NCBI RefSeq assembly: GCF_000189635.1
Contig: NW_002476212.1
Coordinates: forward strand, 930,001 to 994,000
Source of the DNA: Tetrahymena thermophila SB210
Taxonomy: Eukaryota > Ciliophora > Oligohymenophorea > Hymenostomatida > Tetrahymenidae
DNA: 64,000 nucleotides
Direction: 5' to 3'
A program made the position numbers and the translations under genes. The notes under the pieces were generated by a model, which was given only the letters and a program-made list of their open reading frames with translations, was not told the origin of the DNA and did no database searches. This document shows positions 49,028 to 60,600 of the stretch, piece after piece. Every line of letters starts with the position of its first letter. The first letter of the stretch is position 1.

Positions 49028-50733
49028 GTCTAAAGGATTAATTAGCAAGAACAATCAATCAAGTCTTTCTTAATTTGGTTTTGAATTGAAAATTGGCTGA
49101 CTATATATAAATCTAAATCTAAAAGGACTAATAAATAATAACTTAATTCTTGATTCAATCAATCAATTCTTTCTCTTTGAAAAAATAGCTAATAGCGTTA
49201 TATATAATTTTTAATTTTTTATATATCAAAAATAAGAATTCTTTAATTATTTTTTACTCTTTGATTAACAAGCATACAATCAATAAATTATTAATTAATT
49301 TATTTATTTATTTGTTAGGTTGATTTCGTAATTCTATTTATCAAACAAACAAAAAAGCAAGCAAGCAAGCAATCAATTAATAAAACAAGCAAACAAAAAA
49401 ATATTGGAGATTTACTTTTATTTATTTTAAGTAATTTATGATATAAGATAGCGCAAAATAATATTCTGTTTTCATATGATATTAATAAATTAATTATTGC
49501 ATACTTAGATACAACCTTAATTACTTTCTATTTGTTTTCTTTATCCTGTTTTATATATCCCTAAAAAATCTTCAATCTTTCTGTCAAAATTTTAGTGTCC
49601 TTCATTTCAAAGATAAAAATTATAATTACATAATTTGTTTACTAATATCAAGCAAATAATTTTATCTATTCTATACTAATATATGCATTTTATATAATTT
49701 TAATATATTTTAATTAGCTGTTAAAAAATAGAAATTCTTTTCACTTTCTTACTCTCAAATATGTAAAATTGTAATTTATTTATCAAATTTAAAATATGAA
49801 TTATCAGAATAAAAAAGATTATATATTTGCTATTTTTAGATTTTTATTTATTTATTTATTTATGAAATTTAATTAGATCAATATTAAAAAAATTTGTATC
49901 TTTATTATTTTTAAAGTTATAATTAATTGTAATAGCAAAATTTATTTTTTATCTATTTCTAATTAACTTTTTTGAAAAATGTTTTTAACAAACTAAAAAA
50001 TAAATAAATGATTTTGTATGATTTTTAACAAATTCTTTAGTTTAAATATTAATGACTTCTAGAAATATTTTCTAAAATAATTACTAAATATTTAGTCAGA
50101 TCTTTTACAATATTGCTATTTAGAGTATTAAACTGATAAATAAATAATGTTTGTGTTATTTTTAACAGTTCAATAGCTTAAATAATAATCCCTTCTAAAT
50201 TTTTAAAAGATAAATAACTAATAAATAGTAAGTTGTTTCATTTATGTAAACAATATTTAAATATGTAAAAACTAATTTTTGTTTCTTTACATTAAAACTT
50301 TTAATAATGTTAATTAGCAACATTGCTTTTAATAAAATAATTTATTTTTAATTAGATGTAATAAACAAACAAATTTCTTAATTTTAAAAATAATTTCATA
50401 AAGATCCATACAATAATTTTATAATAAAGCTAATATTTTTAAAGGATTTAATTGTTTTAAAAGGTATAAATAATAAAATAACCCTCATTTTTTAAAAATA
50501 TATTATTTTAAAGAAATATATTATGGTTCAACTAGCTGATATATTTATTTACATTTAAAAAAAGATAATCAAATACGCTAGTTATTTATTTACATCAAAT
50601 AATATCTAACAAAATCAAATATTATTTATTTATTTATCTATCTATTTATTATTTTAATATTAGAACAACAAATAAAGGATTTAGCATTTAAATTTAAAAA
50701 TTTACTTATAAAATATAATTAACTACTATTAAA
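49028..50733. other. Divergent intergenic region with simple repeats
   Basis: A (GCAA)n tract at about 49354-49372 and (TTTA)n tracts near 49295-49315 and 50625-50650. No coding signal. It lies between the starts of the Arf-GEF gene (minus) and the calmodulin-like gene (plus). Confidence 0.55.
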
Positions 50734-51210
50734 ATGGGTGATAATGGTGCTATATCTAGAGAACCAACAAAAGAATAAATTGCAGAATATAAAGAAGCAT
50801 TTTCTCTTTTTGATAAAGATGGTGATGGTATTATTGATATTAGAGATTTAGGGTTACTTGTGAGATCTCTAAATAAAAACCCAACAGAATAGGATTTAGA
50901 AGAAATGGCATCAGAAGTAGACCCTTTAGGAAAAGGAAAAGTAGAATTTCCAGATTTTTTAAGTATGATGGCAAGTAGATAGGATGATTGTGATCCAGAA
51001 GAAGAATTATATGAAGCATTTAAAGTATGGGAGAAAGAAAAACCTACTATGTTTGTAAATGTTTTGAAGCATCTTGTAATGAAAGGGAAAGAGCCATTCA
51101 CTGAAGATGAAGCTGAAGAAATGATAAAAGAACTTGGAGGAGAAAGCTAAACTGAATTTAAAATAGAAGATTTTATAAAATTAGTATTATCAAATATGAA
51201 TTAAAATTGA
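50734..51210 (+). CDS. Calmodulin-like protein with one canonical EF-hand
   Basis: A single exon of 158 residues, near calmodulin length (149) with a short N-terminal extension. It starts [20 protein letters not shown] and continues [20 protein letters not shown], a perfect first EF-hand loop. The second loop ([14 protein letters not shown]) lacks several acidic ligands. The third (around [15 protein letters not shown]) has lost the loop, and the fourth is represented only by [13 protein letters not shown]. One calcium site is therefore expected. The layout [11 protein letters not shown] and [13 protein letters not shown] keeps the calmodulin helix pattern, so the fold is probably retained. 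It could be a myosin-light-chain-like or dynein-light-chain-like subunit. Glu/Lys codons end almost always in A and Gln is TAA/TAG, as in neighbouring genes. Confidence 0.88.
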
Positions 51211-53106
51211 ATATTATTATAGTCAAAAGCATGTTTATTATCTAAATAATATTGTTTGTTAATGGAGTTCAAAGCAAAATCAAAAAAAAAAATGAGATTA
51301 AAAAAATTATGAATATATAAATATTTTTTTATCATTTAAGCAATTAATTAATATGTCCTTTTTAAACCATTTTAAAGCATTTTAAGGTTGCTGTATTTTT
51401 TATATAATTTTGTTGGGTGAGTGACTAATAATTAATTTACTTTTAAAATTTCAACTATGAGTTATACTTTTTAAAATCAAACAGAAATATCCAAAATTAA
51501 AACATTTTTTCTTGAAACACAATTATTTAATTTTAATTACTAAATTGCTACAAAAAATAATATCATTAAATTTTTAAATTAAAATTTTGTTAAATATATA
51601 GTAGAAAAAAAAAGCTTCAATGCATTTAAAAATTTAGAAAATAACCCCAAAACCAAGTTTTTATAAAAAATGTAAAACTTTTGCAAAAAAAATTTTTTAA
51701 GATGATCAATTAAAATAGATTACTTTATATATTAATATTTTTTTTATTCTAAATAGAATCTTAAAAACAAAAAATTTTCCAGTTAAATATAGTAGATATT
51801 ATAAAAAATCAATTTTAATTAATAAATTTGAATCGATTTACACCTCAATAGTGGTATTAAATTTTTAGTAATGATAATTTGAACAAAAAATATTAAATGA
51901 ATATTTTAACTTCATTATTAAGATATTTGTTTTTTGTTTGCTAATCAATATAAATAGGTGTATTGTATTATCAGCTTTATATTTATATATTAAATTTCTT
52001 TATTATAATTATCCTTTTAATAATTTTATTTTAATTAATTAATATTATTTATTTAAAATAGTTTTTTGAAAATATTTAAATTATATTTAATTAGATTAGA
52101 ATTAATGTAATCTAAAATATTTATTTTGTTATTTTATATTTTTTTACTTACCTTTAACAATGAAAAATAGATAATTTTAATTAAATTTATTAGCAATTAA
52201 ATTAATTTCTTTAGTTTATTAGTAGATTAAGCTAAAATAATATTATTTTCTTAGAAAAATATTGACTGACAATTAATATATAAAATTTTAATTAAAATTA
52301 AATGGGTAATTTAATCAAATTAGGATGTAAATAACAGATACATACATTATGCAAGAAAGCAAGCAACCAATAAAAATATCAAAGTTGATCAAAAATTAAA
52401 ATTTATTATTTATAAGATATAAAAAATCATGAACATAATTTCAATTTTAAAAATTATTTAAATAAGAAACTGTTGTGTTTTAAAATAGAATAAATAAGTC
52501 CTAATTTATTTAAGAACATGAAAAATGCCTTTAAAATTTTCAAACATTATTAAATTCAAAAACAAAATAATTAGGAATATCTAGAAACTAATCTATCTGA
52601 TTCAAGCATGATTTATTTATTTGTTTTTTTGTCTTCATTAAGATTTCGAAGAATATCTATCTACTGATAAATGCAAATAGATTATTTTTTCTTAAACAAG
52701 AAAATTTAATTCATAAATAATGATCCTGAAAGATTATTTATTTCTTTCTTTCTTTATTTGTTTATATGCTAACAATTTCTTTTGAATTTTTATGAAGATT
52801 ATGTAAACAACTATTATTATAACATTTGCCTTTTCAGACAGCTTTTTTTCTTGTTTTATTTTGAAATAAATAAAAAATTAATATTTATTCAGTTTGTGAT
52901 GTGTGTGATTATTTGATATTACAAAGATCAATAAATTTCAATGTATTTCTTTTTTACATAAAAATTTTATTAAATATTAAACAAATATTCAAGCAATAAA
53001 AATAGCTTTAGTTCTCAAAAGAGCAACAAATAAAGTACATCAAGACAAACATAAATTTAATCCATCTTATAAAATTTATTAGTAAAAAAGTATAAGCCTA
53101 ATAGAA
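51211..53106. other. Intergenic AT-rich stretch
   Basis: No coding signal over 1.9 kb. Includes a TTTC-rich tract near 52738-52756. Otherwise featureless to the eye. Confidence 0.5.
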
Positions 53107-54262
53107 ATGAATAATAGCCATTTTTCCAATGTTGTTGACCCCAGATATTCTAGTTCTAGCAGTTCTCCTCCTTAATAACAATTTACTTAATCAGTGAGCT
53201 AATTCATTACAAGATCAAACAACTAATCATAATATGTATAACATCCACCTATTAATTAATCAGAACCTATTCATGGTTAATCGAACTAATAATTCCTTAC
53301 TTCTATCGTTTATCAATCACCTGCTCAAACTAATACCTATACAACTACATTAAACTATGGTAATGTATCAAATCCTTTACAGAGCCAATATATTTCTGAT
53401 ACTTCAAATATTCAAGATGTTATTGAGTCAGTCAAGAGAAGTGCAGCTCTAAGATAATCTTAGCAACAATAACAATCCCAGATTTAGCAACCTGTAAGCT
53501 TAATTTTTTAATTTTGCATTCTACGCTATGATTACATTATAAAATGGTTTTTTAATCATAATTTATTTGATAAGTAGAAAAGCGATTTAATTAATTTTTA
53601 TTTTCACTGAAAAAAATACATACAACAAAGCAGATATGAAATAATTTATTTATTCATTCATTCATTAAAATTTAGTTTTTCTACTATTAATTTAATATAA
53701 ATATCATAAAAATAAATCAATAAATTTTATTAAACAGTAAATTGTTGAGCCTTAAAAGTTTGGAAACAGTACTTTAGTAAGTAGCTAATATGTCCCTTAT
53801 GATAGTAATTTAAATACTTCTTTCAATCCTAATAAGTAATAATAGTCATTACACTAATAGCCTTCATAGTATGTAAATTATCTTTCTCAAAGCTAAAGCG
53901 GACTAGTTAATAGCACAAATTTGAGTGTACCATCCTTCAGTGGAGCAGGTGGATTGGGTTACTATCAAACTCCTGATCGCTCTGTTTAAATTAAGTAAGA
54001 TTCTAACGCACATATCAAGTTCTTAACTCCTAACAAATCACCAAGTGCTTGTAAGATAGTATAGCGCTCACCAACTAAGCAATAATTAGATAGAGAAATT
54101 GATATATAAAACTAAATTGCTTAATAAGAGTATCTTGCATGCTAAAACTCAGTTAATAGTTTGAAGAATAATATTGAATTTATTAATGCTACAAATGCTT
54201 CACCTGATAAAAGACATACAGCAAAATCTATTGTCACTCAAATGGGTGCTCCTCTCAATTGA
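53107..54262 (+). CDS. Gln/Asn/Ser-rich hypothetical protein
   Basis: Two exons, 53107 to about 53490 and about 53739 to 54262, separated by an intron with a GTAAGC donor and a TAAACAG acceptor. The product is about 300 residues, TGA at 54260. It is dominated by Gln, Asn, Ser, Pro and Tyr, with little predicted structure apart from two short helical patches (IQDVIESVKRSAALRQ and PTKQQLDREIDIQNQIAQQE). Motifs such as FLTPNKSPSACKIVQRSPTK have several Ser-Pro/Thr-Pro sites, suggesting phosphorylation by proline-directed kinases. No domain was recognised. It might be a cytoskeletal or cortical protein, but that is a guess. Confidence 0.65.
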
Positions 54263-54564
54263 TATATTTTAATCAAATAAAATTACAGATTTTTGTAATA
54301 AAATTTACATATTATTATGCATAAAATAAATTGTCAAAAGTATTCAAGAATTTTTATACAAAATCAAAAAATTATTTATAAAATATTTTCCGTAATTTTT
54401 ATTAACTCAACTAAAATTTTCATTTTTTTTTATATGTTTAAATAATTTAGTTAAACTATTATCGAAATTTTTTTATTTAGTATATTTTAGCAAAAAATCA
54501 AGATTATGTACAGTATATGAATGAAAATAAAAAAATAGATTTTATGATTATATTTTTTTATAAT

Positions 54565-55377
54565 TCAATTAGAATGGCTTCTTCTGTGATGGCTATGATA
54601 TTTTTTTAAGCTTTTATGGTGTCTATGACTATGACAAGAATTGTGGCTATCCTTTTTATGTTGCTTTTCTTTTTGCTTTTATCTCCTTTTTCTTATAACA
54701 CATACAGCTATTATAAAGATAGTAATAAATAGGAAAACTCCTATGAGGATCCATGAAAACTTTAAAATATTTATTTATTTATAAATAAATTTATTTTTCA
54801 ATATAAAATTATAATAAAGTTTTACTAAAGGTAAACCAAGAAATGTTGATGTATTGGAGTTAATAAACTATTATGTAAGCTATTAGACTTAGGTTTAATT
54901 TGAATAGTCAACAGGAGTGTCAGAGCTAGTCATTTATTGGTCACACATCTAAAGAATACCGTTGTTTATCTAAATAAATAATTATAATAATATATTATTA
55001 AATGCTTGTTTATAAAAAATTACCTATCCACTACTTTTATATCCACTGTTGCATAAACATCTTTAAGTAGTTGTATTGTAAGAGCCGTTTATACAGTTTA
55101 TTTTGTAACCTGTAACAGGATCTAGACCGCTATAATTGAAGTTACTGGAGTTAGATTGTAAAAAGCGATTACCAGTATAATTATAAAATCTAAAGTGCTT
55201 TTTAAAAAATTAAATAAATTAATATTCGCTCTTAAACTTATGAAAATACTTTTTTTTAGCTCTCAAGAAATCTACGAGTTTACATTTAAGGCTTATATAT
55301 CCCATTATGGATTGTTTCTTCTTAACTAATAGGAAAACTGAAAATTTACTCAAAAAACAATAGCTATTTTATTCCAT
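54565..55377 (-). CDS. Cys-rich single-pass membrane protein with His-rich tail
   Basis: The minus-strand frame ends with TGA at 54567-54565. The last exon encodes one membrane segment (FSWILIGVFLFITIFIIAVC), a stop-transfer RKRRQK and a tail very rich in His, Ser, Lys and Arg (HNSCHSHRHHKSLKK, then YHSHHRRSHSN). Upstream exons carry an extracellular region with EGF-like or furin-like Cys spacing (INCINGSYNTTTQRCLCNSG) and several N-glycosylation sites. Introns lie at about 55026-54965 and 54833-54765. The N-terminus is uncertain: an ATG at 55377 is in frame through to the Cys-rich part, but no convincing signal peptide follows it, so an upstream or spliced start is possible. Likely a surface receptor-like protein; the His-rich tail may bind metal. 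Confidence 0.6.
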
Positions 55378-56025
55378 ACCCCTAGCTTAAAAAAACCAGA
55401 AGTAAAATCTTTTTGAGAGACATTCAAGATAGTCAGTCAACAATAAATAAATTGATTTAATTTATAAATTTTTTTTAGTGATTTTAGAATTTTTCAAAAT
55501 AATTATAAAAAATATCTTAAGGTGAGAAATATTTAAATTGCAAATTCTATTTAATTAATTTTGATTAGCTAGCTTTATTGATGCGCTTTCTTAAAAATTT
55601 TTAGCTAGAATTAGCAAATAAGATTTTTTAAAAATAAAAAAAGGATTAAATTATTTTAAATATTTAAAATAAATAACATGTTTAATTTGATTTGCATTTT
55701 AGAGAAAGAAGCATTTGTTTTGAAACAAAATATTATTTATTATTATTTTATAATATCTAGCTACACTATCAAAAAAGTATATAATAATTTGAAAATTATT
55801 CATTTCGATTAATTTAGGCAGAATCAGATAAATAAGATTAACATTAAAAGCTATCAAAACCTAGCTACATTTTAGGAAATAATTGAATATTTATATTATA
55901 GCAGAGTAGTTTAAAGACACAAATGGTATAATTATCACTTACTTTTGTTTCTTTTTTGAGTTGGTATTTATGTAAAATATATTTTGCTAAAGGACAACAA
56001 AAAAGGTGAAAAGCAATATAAAAAA
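55378..56025. other. Divergent intergenic region
   Basis: A/T-rich with short self-complementary segments near 55565-55620 (GATTAGCTAGC and GCTAGAATTAGC). No coding signal called. Confidence 0.45.
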
Positions 56026-56686
56026 ATGTCAAATAAAGAAGTAAGCTTTTATAAATTTTAGTGGATGAAAATGTAAATAGGGAATTTTTAAATCAATTAA
56101 TTAGATATTCAGAATACTGGCGTTTGAATTCAGACAATCAGATTCGATAGGCATTAAAATTAGTTTGATTTCAGAAATGGTTAGCAATCTTTTCTATCCA
56201 AATGATGTTACCGGAGAAGCAAAAAAAGCATTTAAAGACTTGATAGAAAAAGCATTTAAATCTCATACAGTCAATAATAAGGAAGAAATCACAGAGTAAT
56301 AATTCTGCTCTGCTATGGTAATTTAAAAACAAAGTATATTTTAAATTTGTATTCTTTACTTCAATTAAAAAGGATTCAATTGAGAAATATATGAATGAAG
56401 AAACTAATGATAGATTCTTATAAAAAATATTTAGAAGACACTCAAAACAAGATAAAAATTATCTTAATAAGGAAGGTTATACTTTTTCAACAATTTATCT
56501 TTTTTATATACTAGCATAGCAGAAAAAATCATTTGTTTTTATAAATATTTAGAGTTTAGAGTCTTGATGTAGAATTATAAAGACGAAAATATAAATGAAA
56601 AAGATATTTAAGAAATTTATGAAAGAATGAGTAATGGTGACAAAAATGGAATTTCTTATGAGAACTTTAAGAAGTTTTCAATATGA
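56026..56686 (+). CDS. Small EF-hand-like protein
   Basis: At least four exons, beginning with a tiny first exon (MSNKE, ATG 56026) followed by a GTAAGC donor. Exon 2 starts after ATTAG at about 56105 with IFRILAFEFRQSDSIGIKIS and ends FCSAM. Exon 3 carries DSIEKYMNEETNDRFLQKIF. The last exon has IYERMSNGDKNGISYENFKK, a recognisable EF-hand loop, and ends at TGA 56684. The middle of the protein (AKKAFKDLIEKAFKSHTVNN) looks like a second, degenerate EF-hand helix pair. Total length is about 150 residues. It may be a calcium sensor of the calcineurin-B or caltractin type, but the first lobe has lost its ligands. Exon edges are approximate. Confidence 0.62.
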
Positions 56687-57607
56687 ATTGTTAAATTCTT
56701 ATTTATAAAACAGTAATTTTAGTAAATTGTTTAGTAGAAATATGCCAGAAAAATGAATTAAAAAAGATTCAATCTATGACTCTTGCTGCAGTTATATATT
56801 TTTATCAATAATCTGCAAATTTATATTAGATTATATAATTCAATATTATAAAAGTTGAAAAAAAAAAACAAAACCATACTTAATAAATAAACAAATATTA
56901 CTATTGTAAATGCTTTTTTTTTTCATTTCAAAATTTGCTTAAATTAATTAAAAATTGTTTAAATAGAGAAGACCTCTAATTTGTAAGTATTACTTTTTAA
57001 TATTTGTTTATTTATTTATTAACAAACTAACTTAGTTCTTGATTATTATCAGTTTTATAAATATGTTTTTAAATAAAAATATGGTTCAAAAATATTAAAA
57101 TATTTGTTTCAAAGAAAATATTTTTTAGTTTTTCAAGTTTTATCATAGACTCAAAAGTTTTTTTATGATATTGGTATGTATGTAATTTAAATAAATATGT
57201 AAAGTAATTTGTATAAATAATGACTAGGTAGATTGATAGAATTGGTTTTTACAAATATTAACTTTCTAACAAGTAAGAAATGATATGAAATAAAACCTAT
57301 TCATTTTAATTTAAAATCATAAATAAATAAATAAAAATTTAACTAGATACTTTGGAATTAAAATAATTTATATTTATTTAACTAAGTTAAAGTTAATTTA
57401 TTTAAATGCTAAATAATAGTCACTTACTCTTTTGGAGTTTTAAAAAATAAAATTTAGTTTAAAGAGATGAGTTTTGAGGTAACTACTATTAATTTAATTT
57501 GTGAATAAAAATAAACTAGAGATAATTAATTAATTAGTAGTTAGTTAGTTAATTGCTTTTTTCTTTTTGTTTGATTGTTTGTTAATAATTAAAAAATTAC
57601 TGTATAA
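56687..57607. other. Intergenic AT-rich stretch
   Basis: No coding signal. An (AATA)n run lies near 57321-57334 and a TTAGTTAGTTAA run near 57537-57551 just before the histidine kinase gene. Confidence 0.5.
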
Positions 57608-60600
57608 ATGAAGAATGAAAATTAATTACTGAAAGAACTTAGTCAGGAGGACTCTTATATTAATTTTAATGCTAACATAAAAGGAGAAGAAGAATGTAAA
57701 TAGAATTTAACTCAATAATTAATGAAGATATTACTTTAAGAAAGACTATTAAATTTGATTAGCTCCATGCAAAAGCGATTTTCAATCATAAATTAAAAAA
57801 AACTTTAGATTTTTTAACTTTTTTTACTCTTAATAAGTAATCAAGAAAAGAAGAACTAACTAAATTTAGAATAAGAAGGAATAGGTGACGAGCAAAACAA
57901 AAATAATTCTAGTTTAGTTAAAAAAATACTTTCTTTAAATGCTTCGAGAAGATTAATAAAAACCTTCATTATGTTCTGAAGCTCTTTCAAAATTAAAGAA
58001 AATATTTTCTGTTTGCTTTAAGAACTCTTTAAGTGGCCAAACATCGTCTTCATCTTCTCCTTAAGCATTCTATTATGCCTAAAATGCAAACAAAAACACT
58101 TTATTATAAGATAAGCTAAAGTCTTTTAGCTTAAATGAGAATTAAACTTCTAAATCATGGGTGTAGATTGCAAATAAGCAAGCACGAATAAGATCAATCA
58201 TAATATGCTATGGTTTATTTTTAATATGCTAAATAGCGATTTTTATCTCTTGCTTCTACCTGGATAATCTTTAAAAATAGTCAGATCAAAGTAGCAGCAA
58301 TATTTATTTGTTATTTACTTTATTTAATGTTTTAATGGTTTTCCTAGTGGTTTTAATTCAGCATTTGCTAAAATATAATGCTGAGGACATAGATAGTGAA
58401 CCGCCTTTTATTTATAGTAATCCAATAATCACTCAATTATTGTTTTTATTTTTTTTTGTTACTTTAGCAGCGGTTAAAGGATACCTCTACTAAAACCATT
58501 AAATTGCTAATTTGGAAGTTTTAGTATGCGTTTTAGTGTATTAAAATTGCTAGGAAGAATCTGAATTCTTTTAAAAATTATTTTAGCTATTAATTTTTAT
58601 ATTCTTAATAATCAAACTAATTATAAATAATCACACTGTTTCAGACTTAATATGTACTATATTTTTGCTTCTATCTTTAATCATTTTATACTAAAAATGT
58701 AAATAAAGTCATAGTTTGTGCACCTGTAAAAAGGTAAAAAGCTAAATGGATGAAAATAAAGCTCTGTATCATGAAAACCATCATAAAGGTTAACATGAAA
58801 TATCAAGCAATTTACTAATTCAATAAATCCTAAAAATTAAAAAGGGCATTTCCTGTACTAAATGTGGAAGACCTTATAAGGTTTTTATTGAGAATATTTC
58901 TTAAATTGAATAAGAGATCGTCTATATGCTTGAAGAAAATGATAGCCTCAAATTTATTTTGAACTAATTCCCTCAAGGATTTTGCAAAATAGATAAAAAA
59001 AGTAAGAAAGTGAGTATTTGCAATTATCAAATGCTTAATAGGACTAACATTATTGATAAAGAATCTCTTTACAAGATACTGAATGATTTACGGATATAAA
59101 TAGCAAATATAATTTCCTAAACAGAAACAGCAAACACTAATTAAAACAATCCGTTGCAGCAATCACAGACTAAAATCAATCAAAAAATAAATTCAAGGAA
59201 CAATAATGAGAAGTTAAATGAATATATATCTTAACACAAAGCATTATCAACTAATACATTTTAGAAAAAAAATAATTTGTTTCCCTTTTTGTAATTTAAT
59301 TTAAACAATAATTTACTTCAGAACAATTAATTAATCACAAATAATAAATAAAATTAAAGCTAAGCTTCTTAGTTAGAATAATAAATCCATATCACTAATA
59401 ACTAATATGATGATGACAATGCCTCTGTGAATCAAAATAATATTTAAAATAACATAAATGCCTTTCATTTAACTTAATATTCACAGCTAGAAGATGTAAA
59501 CACAAAAAGAATTTCTGATGTGAGCAAAAAAAGTGGAAAATATACTTAAGTTAAGTTGTCTGCAAATTAAAGTAATATGTTCCATATCAATAATTAAGGA
59601 AATTTAACTCAAAATGCATAAACTTCAAGCAATTAAGAAAATATTGTTAAAATATCAGGATTTTAAGATGACAACAATCTTCATCTGTAACAACAACAAC
59701 AATAATAATAACAACAATAATCCTTTTAGTAAGACAATTAGTATTAAATCCATTTAATGAAATAAAACTTCATACAAAATAATGATAAGTAATTTCCGAG
59801 TAGCGATGTTTGCTCTTTTAATTTCTCTAACTTTGAGGCGTCTCCAATGCAGAATAATAGGTACTCCCATCCACTTGAAAGAGATCTGACTCAAAATATT
59901 ATTTAGTTATAAAAAATAAATGTAAGACAGAGCGATTTTAACAGTTCATAAAAGACTAAGCAGCTAAATACTAGCTAAAATGATTAAGCAATTATTGAAA
60001 GAACTGAAGATGGATTACTTCAAACATCATATCCAATATAAATTATTGGCAAACAAATATCTTAAACAAATAATAGTAACAATCCTAATTTTAATGAGTT
60101 TGACAGTAGCAATTTCAATCTTCTAGAATAAAAGGTGACTCTTAATAAAAATCCCACACAAGAAAATTAATACAAAGCACAAATACAAGCGCCAGATTTT
60201 ACACCGTAGTCAAGCTAACAAACATAATAAATATTCTAGAATAATAAATCCAATAACAGAGAGTTTTTTAATAAAGAGAGCAGTGATTTTAGTAAGCTTG
60301 ATAGATTTTAAACTAAATACAATAGTATGCAAGTGAATGCTAAACCAAATCAATTTAATTTGAATTAAATTAATGCAAAAAGAATGTCCATAAGGTAGGA
60401 AGTAAATAGAAAGCGAGTACTCACTGATAATGTATTGACTCAAATAAGAAGAGATAGTTAATTTATGAATTATTATAGAAATGAAAAGAAAGACATCAAC
60501 ACCACTAATTCCTACAATCTAAATTTCAATCAAAATAATTACAATTCAAATAGCTTGGCAGGTTAACTAAATAATTTAATTGATTAAGATATTCAAAATT

